In this document: in pieces, positions 25,616 to 32,531 of the stretch
Layout of the letters: the number at the start of each line of letters is the position of its first letter
Position numbering within the stretch: the stretch's first letter is position 1
From: Prevotella sp.
Lineage (GTDB): Bacteria > Bacteroidota > Bacteroidia > Bacteroidales > Bacteroidaceae
Length of the DNA: 64,000 nucleotides
Direction: 5' to 3'
Assembly: GCA_017557405.1 (NCBI GenBank)
Contig: JAFYYV010000048.1
Location: 1 to 64,000, forward strand
Notes under the pieces: generated by a model
The model's database searches: none
Seen by the model: the letters and a program-made list of their open reading frames with translations, nothing else
Told to the model about the DNA's origin: nothing
Position numbers and translations under genes: made by a program

Positions 25616-26866
25616 ATGTACGATATAAATAAGATACGAGCCGATTTTCCAATATTGGGGCGCCAAGTCTATGGCCGTCCGTTGGTTTATCTCGACAACG
25701 CCGCCACCACGCAGAAGCCGCTCTGTGTGCTCGATGCCATGCGCGACGAATACCTGAACGTCAATGCCAATGTGCATCGCGGTGTGCACTACCTCTCGCA
25801 ACAGGCCACCGACCTGCACGAGGGAGCCCGCGAGCGTGTGCGGCAGTTCATCAACGCCCGCAAGACCGAGGAGATTGTCTTCGCCCGCGGCACCACTGAG
25901 GCGCTCAACCTGGTGGCCAGTTCGTTCTGTGAGTCACAAATGAACGAGGGCGACGAGGTGATTGTTTCCGAGATGGAGCACCACTCGAACATTGTTCCTT
26001 GGCAGTTGCAGGCGGAGAAGAAGGGGATTGTCCTGCGGGTGATCCCCATGAACGACGATTTCACCCTCGACCTCGAGGCTTTCAAGCGCTTGTTCAACGA
26101 GCGCACCCGACTGGTGAGTGTCACCCATGTGAGCAATGTGCTTGGCACCGTCAACCCCATTCGCGAGATGGTGCAGATGGCCCACGAACACGGTGTTCCT
26201 GTGATGGTCGATGGAGCCCAGAGCGCCCCCCATCAGCACATCGACGTGCAAGCCCTCGACTGCGATTTCTTCGCCCTCAGCGGTCATAAGATGTATGGAC
26301 CCACGGGCATCGGAGTGCTCTATGGCAAAGAGGAGTGGCTCGACCGTCTGCCACCTTATCAGGGTGGGGGAGAGATGATCGACCGCGTCACGTGGGAGCG
26401 CACCACCTTCGAGCGTCTGCCGTTCAAGTTCGAGGCTGGAACCCCCGATTACATCGCCACCCACGGCCTTGCCACCGCCATCGACTACATCGAATCACTC
26501 GGTTTCGAGGCCATTCAGGAGCACGAGCAACAACTCACTCGCTATTGCATCCAGCAACTCCAGACCATCCCCGACATACACCTCTATGGGCCTTCAGGTA
26601 ATCTCTCCCCTCTTACCTCTTACCCCTCACCTCTAAAGACAGACCCCGTCGTTTCCTTCAACGTGGGCGACATCCATCATCTCGACATCGGAACCCTGCT
26701 CGACCGCCTTGGCATCGCCGTTCGCACCGGCCACCATTGCGCCCAGCCCCTCATGACACGTCTCGGCGTTCAGGGCACTGTCCGCGCTTCGTTCGCCTTG
26801 TACAACACGAAAGAGGAGGTCGACACCCTCGTAGCAGGAATCCAGCGAGTGGCGCAGATGTTCTAA
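25616..26866 (+). CDS. sufS: Cysteine desulfurase SufS, with in-frame insert
   Basis: SufS is the pyridoxal-phosphate enzyme that takes sulfur from cysteine for Fe-S assembly. The PLP lysine is K225 in SGHKMYGPTGIG and the persulfide-forming cysteine is C375 in RTGHHCAQP. The 416-residue length is slightly above the usual 405. A Ser/Pro/Leu-rich stretch, GNLSPLTSYPSPLKTD, between HLYGP and VVSFNV is encoded by a CTTACCTCTTACC-type repeat (26601-26636) related to one in sufD. It lies in a surface region of the C-terminal domain, so activity is probably kept. The gene closes the suf operon. Confidence 0.95.
   Translation: MYDINKIRADFPILGRQVYGRPLVYLDNAATTQKPLCVLDAMRDEYLNVNANVHRGVHYLSQQATDLHEGARERVRQFINARKTEEIVFARGTTEALNLVASSFCESQMNEGDEVIVSEMEHHSNIVPWQLQAEKKGIVLRVIPMNDDFTLDLEAFKRLFNERTRLVSVTHVSNVLGTVNPIREMVQMAHEHGVPVMVDGAQSAPHQHIDVQALDCDFFALSGHKMYGPTGIGVLYGKEEWLDRLPPYQGGGEMIDRVTWERTTFERLPFKFEAGTPDYIATHGLATAIDYIESLGFEAIQEHEQQLTRYCIQQLQTIPDIHLYGPSGNLSPLTSYPSPLKTDPVVSFNVGDIHHLDIGTLLDRLGIAVRTGHHCAQPLMTRLGVQGTVRASFALYNTKEEVDTLVAGIQRVAQMF
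26601..26636. repeat. Polypyrimidine repeat inside sufS
   Basis: The segment reads ATCTCTCCCC then TCTTACCTCTTACCCCTC, an in-frame minisatellite that resembles the sufD insert at 24561-24597. It lies between conserved codons for HLYGP and VVSFNV. Confidence 0.7.
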
Positions 26867-27013
26867 AGGGAAAGCCTCACCCCCGACCCCTCCCCAAGTA
26901 GGGAGGGGGGATTTGAAAACTTTAATAAATGGAGTAACTCCAAAGCCTCCCCTACGGGGTGAAAGGCTATGAGTAGTACGTCCCTTTAGACCCTACCACT
27001 CCTCTTTAAGCCC
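26867..27013. repeat. Two palindromic elements after sufS
   Basis: CCTCCC and GGGAGG at about 26888-26906 form a stem around CAAGTA; read on the minus strand this has the stem, spacer, G-rich arm and GAGGCTTT order of the elements inside genes. A second palindrome, CCCCTACGGGG, lies near 26948. They may terminate the suf transcript, but no clear T-run follows. No gene is seen here. Confidence 0.6.
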
Positions 27014-27044
27014 TTGAAGTGGAGCTTGCGAAAACTTCATCTTA

Positions 27045-27083
27045 ATCTTCAATGTTCAATGTTCAATAATCAATGTTCAATGT
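27045..27083. repeat. TTCAATG heptamer repeat running into rnhB start
   Basis: TTCAATG recurs with variants up to the rnhB start; the rnhB ATG (27080) is itself part of the last unit. The same word series occurs at the end of the anSME gene (4908-4931). Confidence 0.7.
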
Positions 27084-27727
27084 TGAAACGTCATTTCTAC
27101 GAAAATAAGGTTGAGGCCGGCTGCGACGAGGCAGGCCGTGGTTGTTTGGCAGGAAGTGTCTATGCTGCCGCTGTCATCCTGCCCCCCGACTACGACAATC
27201 CTGCCCTCAACGACTCCAAGCAGCTCACCGCCAAGCAGCGCGACGAACTGCGCCAGCAGATTGAGCACGATGCCCTCGCCTGGGCAGTGGGCATTGTCAC
27301 CCCCGAGGAGATCGACCGCATCAACATCCTCCGCGCCTCCTTCCTCGCCATGCATCGCGCCCTCGACCAACTCATCCTTCGACCCGAAGCCATCATCGTC
27401 GATGGCAACCGCTTCCAACCATACATCCCACAACTCCCCCCTAAACAGGGGGGCAGGGAGGGTCTTGCTCTCCCCCACACCTGCATCGTGAAGGGCGACT
27501 CCAAATACCAATCCATCGCTGCCGCCAGCATCCTCGCCAAGACCCATCGCGACGAGTATATGCTTCAGTTGGCAGAGCAATATCTCCAATACGACTGGCA
27601 GCACAACATGGGGTATCCCACCCGCAAGCATCGCGAAGCCATCCGCCAATACGGCGTCACGCCCTTCCACCGCCTCTCCTACAACCTCTTGGGCAACGAA
27701 GAGCTCTCCCTCCAGTTTGAGGACTAG
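27080..27727 (+). CDS. rnhB: Ribonuclease HII, with in-frame insert
   Basis: RNase HII cuts RNA in RNA-DNA hybrids and removes single ribonucleotides from DNA. Motifs present are [14 protein letters not shown] (catalytic DE), [22 protein letters not shown] and [24 protein letters not shown], with the C-terminal [23 protein letters not shown]. The start at 27080 gives [14 protein letters not shown], the usual beginning; longer readings translate a heptamer repeat. Length is 215 residues. Between YIPQ and CIVKGD a stretch of about 15 residues ([15 protein letters not shown]) is encoded by a GC-rich stem-loop element; other RNase HII proteins have only a few residues there. Confidence 0.95.
   Translation: MLKRHFYENKVEAGCDEAGRGCLAGSVYAAAVILPPDYDNPALNDSKQLTAKQRDELRQQIEHDALAWAVGIVTPEEIDRINILRASFLAMHRALDQLILRPEAIIVDGNRFQPYIPQLPPKQGGREGLALPHTCIVKGDSKYQSIAAASILAKTHRDEYMLQLAEQYLQYDWQHNMGYPTRKHREAIRQYGVTPFHRLSYNLLGNEELSLQFED
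27436..27466 (+). repeat. GC-rich stem-loop element inside rnhB
   Basis: CCCCCCT (27436-27442) pairs with AGGGGGG (27447-27453) around the loop AAAC, followed by CAGGGAGGGTCT. Loop and tail match the element inside sufD (24741-24776). Confidence 0.8.
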
Positions 27728-27737
27728 AATCCCCCTC

Positions 27738-27906
27738 CTAATTATCCCTGATTTTGTGCCGAGGGTTCTCGCTCCACGCGACGTGAATCCACGACGCGTT
27801 ACCCTTGTGCTCGTAGAGCAGTTCGTCGATGGCGGGCAAGTCTTTCAGGGCGTCGAAGAGTTTTCGGCCCAGTTCCTTGCTCTCGACGCGGAGGTCAGCG
27901 GCAGAA
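27738..27906 (-). pseudogene. C-terminal remnant of an M15-type peptidase/endolysin
   Basis: On the minus strand an open frame of about 56 codons reads AADLRVESKELGRKLFDALK, then a Leu-rich stretch with DELLYEHKGNASWIHVAWS and NPRHKIRDN, and a stop at 27738-27740. The pattern AADLRV...LLYE...WIHVAWS matches the C-terminal half of M15A peptidases (D-Ala-D-Ala cleaving, often phage endolysins), including the aspartate and the W-x-H zinc ligand. Upstream of AADL the sequence turns abruptly AT-rich and there is no N-terminal half or start codon. I read it as a decayed fragment of a phage-derived or mobile gene. Confidence 0.65.
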
Positions 27907-28039
27907 TGATAAAATCTAAGTATTTTTATTTACAAAAAACAGTCGACTTTTCCGTTCAATCTAGAAAAGAAAAACGCATGAGAAAACGACTTTTCTGCTC
28001 CAATTTCCTCATTTTCCACACATGAAATTGTCACATGTG

Positions 28040-28165
28040 GCATCTGAGGCGCTCATAGTTATGCTTTGACCCGCTTACATGTGGCATCTGACGCCCTCAA
28101 AGCATAGCTATGACAAGCTCATTCCATAGCTATGACCACCTCATTGCATAGCTTTGACAGGTTAA
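28040..28165. repeat. 22-bp-period repeat array, copy B
   Basis: CATAGCT units start at 28103, 28125 and 28147, exactly 22 bp apart, and a related AGTTATGCTTTGA lies at 28058. Here the array is accompanied by a direct repeat ACATGTGGCATCTGA at about 28033 and 28077. It belongs with copies A (16.7 kb) and C (54.0 kb). Confidence 0.75.
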
Positions 28166-28909
28166 GAAAATGTAAAGAAAACAGAAGTTGTTGGCTATCA
28201 ACCGTTTGCGAAAACGCTCAAAACTCGCATATTTGCCCACGAGGAAGAATTTTTTCAAAACGTTGGCCTTCTCGTGGCACCAAAAATCAGAATTCTTTTT
28301 ACAATAGAAGGAGGTAAGCCTAAATAGTGTTATTAACCAACATCTCCGTTTCATTATGCTTACAAAACAGTCTCACAATTGTTCCAATTCATAGTGAAAA
28401 ATGGCATTTGTTACTCCATTTTCTGCAACATGACATGCAGTTTGACCAAATAGTACCTCCAAATGGGGACTAAGTGTTGATTTTCACAATCACTAAAATA
28501 TGCTAAATAGGTAGAGAAAAGCATCGAAACAAGCGTCTCAAGCACGTTTTTTGAGGCTTTTTAGAGGAGAAAATTGCCTCATTTAGTCCCTTTTACAGGT
28601 CTGTAATTGGTAGAGTGGTGCTATTGAAATTTCATAATCCTTTGATAATCATGTAATTAAAGGATTTTGAATGTATCCAGCGTCTCAACGTCTCAGCGTC
28701 TCAGTTGTTTTTAAAGGTACCCTCCAACTCGTCTCCTTTATTATATATATTATATATATTATTGATTATTAATAAGTTATAAGCATTATAGGAGAATCTC
28801 GGGATGTGAATAGTGTCATTTATTTTAACTGAGACGCTGAGACGGTCGTGATTATTTTCTTCTCTACGAGGCCTTTGTGTTGCAGCAACCCCAACTTTTC
28901 GACTGGTTG
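28166..28909. repeat. Gene-free AT-rich stretch with an 18-bp inverted repeat
   Basis: No supported gene lies here. CGTCTCAGCGTCTCAGTT at 28689-28706 is repeated in perfect inverted orientation at 28827-28844. The left arm is preceded by two further CGTCTCA-type words. The enclosed 120 bp contain a run of TATTATATA. The layout, inverted ends around a short AT-rich core, is that of a small non-autonomous element or a large cruciform. Confidence 0.6.
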
Positions 28910-28941
28910 TTTGGAAATGTCGCGAAAACCATCTATTTTTG
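28910..28941 (+). promoter_or_regulatory. Promoter of the Crp/Fnr-type regulator
   Basis: TTTG at 28910-28913 and TATTTTTG at 28934-28941 are 20 bp apart. Transcription would start near 28948, 37 bp before the ATG. Confidence 0.65.
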
Positions 28942-28984
28942 TGGAATCAGAGCCTAAATATTATAATAACGGCACATATAGTAC

Positions 28985-29560
28985 ATGGAACAAAGATTCA
29001 GCAATAACAGTTTAGATCTTGAGACGCTGCGCGACTTCTGCAAGCGGGAGGGCGAGGCGGTCGTTTACCGCAAGGGCGACCAGTTGGAGCGCGAGGGCGA
29101 CCCGGCGCGGTGGCTGGCATACGTGGAAAGCGGATGTTTCAAGTATGTGAACTATGGCATTAGCGATGAACGGGCGCACATCACTTGGTTTTCGTTCGAA
29201 GGTGAATACGTGGTCGATTATCCTACATTCCTTTACGGCTATCCGTCGCAGACCACCATCGAGGCGATGATGCCCAGTCGTGTGCTCAGGGTTACGGGGC
29301 AGCAACTGGAGCAGTACTTCGACCAGAGCAAGGAGACGATGAAACTGCGTGCCATCATTGCCGAGCACATCCTCTTTCAGTTCCGTTCGCGCTATATCGA
29401 CCTCCACTGCACCACGGCCCGCGAACGCTATGAACTGTTGATGAAGCGTTGCCCTGGCATTGTGGAGCACCTCGACTTGCAGGACATTGCCTCGTTCCTC
29501 AATGTCACTCCCAAGACCATCAGCAAAATCCGTAAGGAAATCACTTTCGGCAAAAAATAA
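28985..29560 (+). CDS. Crp/Fnr family transcriptional regulator
   Basis: The 191-residue protein has an N-terminal cyclic-nucleotide-binding-type beta-roll (about 15-115: VVYRKGDQLEREGDPARWLAYVESGCFKYV and IEAMMPSRVLRVTGQQLEQYF), a dimerisation helix, and a C-terminal helix-turn-helix (LDLQDIASFLNVTPKTISKIRKE at about 165-187). There is no cysteine cluster for an Fe-S centre as in Fnr, and no clear cAMP-binding RxS motif, so the signal is unknown. It stands alone with its own promoter after a long gene-free gap. Confidence 0.88.
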   Translation: MEQRFSNNSLDLETLRDFCKREGEAVVYRKGDQLEREGDPARWLAYVESGCFKYVNYGISDERAHITWFSFEGEYVVDYPTFLYGYPSQTTIEAMMPSRVLRVTGQQLEQYFDQSKETMKLRAIIAEHILFQFRSRYIDLHCTTARERYELLMKRCPGIVEHLDLQDIASFLNVTPKTISKIRKEITFGKK

Positions 29561-29778
29561 CTCCATTTTTGATTAAAACTCTTAACCTGGGTTAAGACTT
29601 TCACTCTCGGCATCCTGTTTTTCTGGGTTGCCGAGGTTTTTTGTGCCTGTCTATTTCTATCTTTGATGGTAAAAACAACGATGAAAGACAGACATCTTGG
29701 CGTTGGAAAAGAAAAAAGGTAATCCATTCATTCGACTTCATTCTGCCTTCGTCGTATACTAAATAGAACAAGCAAAGA

Positions 29779-30330
29779 ATGACTCAGACAGAACGCGACA
29801 TCATCATCCGCTGTCAAAATGGCGATAAAGAGGCCTTCCGGTGGGTAGTGCAGACGTATCAGCGGATTATTTTCTCGCTGGCGTTGAAGATGTTGTGCGA
29901 TGAAGAAGAGGCAAAAGACATGGTGCAGGAAACGTTTCTTCGAGCATGGCAGCGCATGAGGGATTATGAACATAAGAAATCCTTCGCCACGTGGATCTAT
30001 ACGATTGCCTCCCGTCTGTGTCTCGACAGGCTGAAACGGATGAGCCGCATTGTTCCTCTGCCAGAAGATGCGCTTGTGCTGAGACGCTTTGCGTCCGACA
30101 CCGACAACCATCGGGCGCTGGAGAACAAAGAGTGGTGTTCAGTCGTGAGGACAATGGCCGAGGGGCTGAGCGACAAGCAACGGCTGGTGTTCACGCTCTG
30201 TCAACTCGAAGGACTCTCATCAGACGAAGCAGAATTGATAACAGGCATGGACGCCCGACAAGTGAAAAGCAATCTGTATGTGGCTCGCCAAACGATACGT
30301 AAACGACTGAAAGAATTGGGATATGAATAA
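29779..30330 (+). CDS. ECF RNA polymerase sigma factor
   Basis: This 183-residue protein has sigma region 2 (FRWVVQTYQRIIFSLALKML, DMVQETFLRAWQRM) and region 4 (MAEGLSDKQRLVFTLCQLEGLSSDEAELITG, VKSNLYVARQTIRKRL), the layout of extracytoplasmic-function sigma factors. Its last codons overlap the start of the next gene by 8 bp, and that gene encodes a protein with the plan of an anti-sigma factor. The gap before it (29561-29778) shows only AT-rich sequence; no consensus housekeeping promoter was found, so autoregulation is possible. Confidence 0.92.
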   Translation: MTQTERDIIIRCQNGDKEAFRWVVQTYQRIIFSLALKMLCDEEEAKDMVQETFLRAWQRMRDYEHKKSFATWIYTIASRLCLDRLKRMSRIVPLPEDALVLRRFASDTDNHRALENKEWCSVVRTMAEGLSDKQRLVFTLCQLEGLSSDEAELITGMDARQVKSNLYVARQTIRKRLKELGYE

Positions 30331-31228
30331 CATTGACGACATATTGGAAAGACTGAAAGGTCAGCAACCCGTGATGAGCGCCCCTGAGGAACTGACGGAG
30401 CGCATCATGGAAAGCCTGCCCGACGTCGGCGAAAACAAGGCACAAATGGTCAGCATACGCCGATGGCTCTCTATTGCGGCTTGCCTGTTGGTCGTGCTAG
30501 GTGTCGGAACGATGCTCTTATTCAATTTCAATGCCAATCCTACACAACCACAGGTGGCGCAATTACCAGAGAGGGTTGTTCCAATAATTGACACCGATAG
30601 TACCAGTCATCGATACAGTCAATATCAATCATCGATACAGCCAGTATCAACGACTGATACAAAGCGTGTCAAGCATCAATGCAAAACTGAAACTGCCGAG
30701 AAGCCATCTGCTCCCTTGCCCTCTGTTCCTGAGACAAACCTCCTCGTTGAGGAGAATGACCCTAATCTCCACTATGCCACTCATGAACTGACAAAGGACA
30801 CCTTGCCTTATCAGGACCCTGCACGGGTGGATAGCTTTATTGAGCGGTTAGCTACCTTTAATAACGTGGCACCATCAGAGCTTACTTGCTCAGCACCAAT
30901 GGATAGCAACATGGTGAGCGCCGTCTATGTCTTTCCTGACAAAAAAGAAATTGACGTGTTCAAACGACTGCTGCAAGTGGCTTGTTGGTATAGTGATGAG
31001 ACGCCTGGCTACTTCCTGAACTTCTCGCACCAGCAGTTCTTCTTCGAACTGAAGGACATGCGCCAGCGGTTGCAGTATCGTTGGATAGCCGAACGTATAA
31101 ACGGCAAGATTCTGCTCTACGGCACCCATGCACCCTTAGGAACCAAAGAGTCGTCTGCCTGTTACCAAGAATATCGCGATGAGCTCATGCATACAAAGAA
31201 TAGTCATTCTAAACCTAAAGAAATATGA
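30323..31228 (+). CDS. Putative anti-sigma factor (membrane protein)
   Basis: The 301-residue protein has a cytoplasmic N-terminus of about 45 residues (DDILERLKGQQPVMSAPEELTERIMESLPD), one transmembrane segment (WLSIAACLLVVLGVGTMLLF, about 49-68), a Ser/Thr/Pro-rich linker and a periplasmic C-terminal part. That plan and the overlap with the sigma gene suggest an anti-sigma factor, though it lacks a recognisable FecR or zinc-binding HxxxC signature. The linker is encoded partly by a 22-bp tandem duplication (30606-30649), read in two frames. The stop overlaps the next start by 4 bp. Confidence 0.65.
   Translation: MNNIDDILERLKGQQPVMSAPEELTERIMESLPDVGENKAQMVSIRRWLSIAACLLVVLGVGTMLLFNFNANPTQPQVAQLPERVVPIIDTDSTSHRYSQYQSSIQPVSTTDTKRVKHQCKTETAEKPSAPLPSVPETNLLVEENDPNLHYATHELTKDTLPYQDPARVDSFIERLATFNNVAPSELTCSAPMDSNMVSAVYVFPDKKEIDVFKRLLQVACWYSDETPGYFLNFSHQQFFFELKDMRQRLQYRWIAERINGKILLYGTHAPLGTKESSACYQEYRDELMHTKNSHSKPKEI
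30606..30649 (+). repeat. 22-bp tandem duplication inside the anti-sigma gene
   Basis: GTCATCGATACAGTCAATAT and its near copy starting 22 bp later are adjacent. As 22 is not a multiple of three, the copies are translated in different frames (SHRYSQYQ, then SSIQPVS). Confidence 0.6.
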
Positions 31229-32415
31229 AAAGATTATTTATCCTTAGCCTGATGGCTATCGCCTGCCTTACGATGCAGGCACAAACAAAGAAAGATGTAA
31301 AAGTATTGGCAAAGTGCAGAAATGCTCTTTTTACGTCTAATCCAGAAGCTACTGTAGATAACAAAACAAGGAAGAAGACCATGGTCTGGCATGACACGGG
31401 GAACAACTCGTGGCACGAGAACATGGGCGTTGTCAAGAATGTTCCCACTACTACTATCGACATTGAAGAGTATTTCCCGCAATTTGCTGGTGTTTATGAA
31501 GGTAGGCCTTTAAGCCCCATTATATGGCAACTGACGGAGGAAAGGCAACGGGTAGGCGACGGAACGTCGGGAATAAACGACGAGACCGTGCTGCATTGCT
31601 ATTTCCGCATGCCTGCCGACATAATAGAAAACTTCTGGCTTTGCAGCGACGAGTGCGTCATTCTCGACAAGGAAACCGGCACCATCTATCAGTCGCGTCG
31701 CTGTGTACCCGACTGCTACGGAAAGGTGTTCAGCATCAAGGAGAAAGAGGGAACGGTGCTCGACTTCCAAATCTTCTTCCCTAAACTACCCGAGACCGTC
31801 AAGGAGATTGCCATCTATGGTGTGCCCAACTGGGCGTTGCTGGGCCAGGATATATATATTGATAACAGTCTATTCATGAGAGACTTAGAAGCAAGTATTT
31901 CGTACTACGATGAAATGATGCCGATTCACAAGGCTCACCTCGTCAGCGAGGCGAAGGACTACAACAAGGATGACCACAAGACGTGGGCTGTCTACAACGA
32001 AGCCCATCTCATCAAGCCTGTAAAGGAGGATACATACGCCATCTGGCGCACAGAGGAAGCCACCTATCTGGCTGAGGCCTGCGAGATGAGCAAGATGCGC
32101 GAGTATTTCAAAGGGAGGGGCAATAGCATCCTGATTGACCAGTCTGGCCACCAGTACAAATGCAAGGAAGTGTTAGATTATCCTAACGACGATCTCTTTT
32201 GGGTGGACGGTTATTCTGGCGACTACTTTGCCATCGTCATGGTCTTTGAGCCTGTTCCGCTATATCTCGAAAACATCACTTATATCGTGCCAAAGGGAGA
32301 GCCCTTCGACATGTGGGGCGCCAATTGGGAGGGCAAGGTACTTTCATTCAGCATTAAGGAACTGCGCGAAAACCAGGACTTGTTTAAGTATTTCCCGCGA
32401 AAGGTAGTGAAGTGA
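31225..32415 (+). CDS. Secreted protein of unknown function in ECF operon
   Basis: I do not recognise this 396-residue protein. It begins with a signal peptide (LFILSLMAIACLTMQAQ) and its ATGA start overlaps the anti-sigma gene. The mature protein is soluble-looking, with a first part of beta character (TTTIDIEEYFPQFAGVYEGRP), several Cys (VLHCYFRM, NFWLCSDECVILD, RRCVPDCYG) and a long C-terminal half. The four cysteines between about 131 and 165 could form disulfides. Context (sigma, anti-sigma, this, thioredoxin-like protein) suggests an envelope stress or surface-sensing unit. No catalytic motif is visible. Confidence 0.65.
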   Translation: MKRLFILSLMAIACLTMQAQTKKDVKVLAKCRNALFTSNPEATVDNKTRKKTMVWHDTGNNSWHENMGVVKNVPTTTIDIEEYFPQFAGVYEGRPLSPIIWQLTEERQRVGDGTSGINDETVLHCYFRMPADIIENFWLCSDECVILDKETGTIYQSRRCVPDCYGKVFSIKEKEGTVLDFQIFFPKLPETVKEIAIYGVPNWALLGQDIYIDNSLFMRDLEASISYYDEMMPIHKAHLVSEAKDYNKDDHKTWAVYNEAHLIKPVKEDTYAIWRTEEATYLAEACEMSKMREYFKGRGNSILIDQSGHQYKCKEVLDYPNDDLFWVDGYSGDYFAIVMVFEPVPLYLENITYIVPKGEPFDMWGANWEGKVLSFSIKELRENQDLFKYFPRKVVK

Positions 32416-32477
32416 ATAACATGAAAAGAATATCATATAATAGTTTGTTAAGGTTTTTATTAATAAGCCCGGGAATC

Positions 32478-32513
32478 AGCATGGATCGCAGCGATGCGTT
32501 CCATGCTTTTTGT
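32478..32513 (+). terminator. Hairpin with GCGA loop and T-run
   Basis: AGCATGGA (32478-32485) pairs with TCCATGCT (32500-32507); inside, CGCA and TGCG close a GCGA loop, and TTTTT follows. This is a good intrinsic terminator between the unknown secreted gene and the thioredoxin-like gene, so the latter may be expressed at a lower level or from its own promoter. Confidence 0.75.
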
Positions 32514-32531
32514 CCGATATAGACAAAGAAC

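Noticed and set aside
28130-28354. A 74-residue minus-strand frame in the gene-poor gap
   Set aside because: It runs through the repeat array of copy B and has no family resemblance; without comparative evidence it is not supported.
27738-28909. A prophage
   Set aside because: Only one peptidase fragment is seen; there are no structural, integrase or replication genes.
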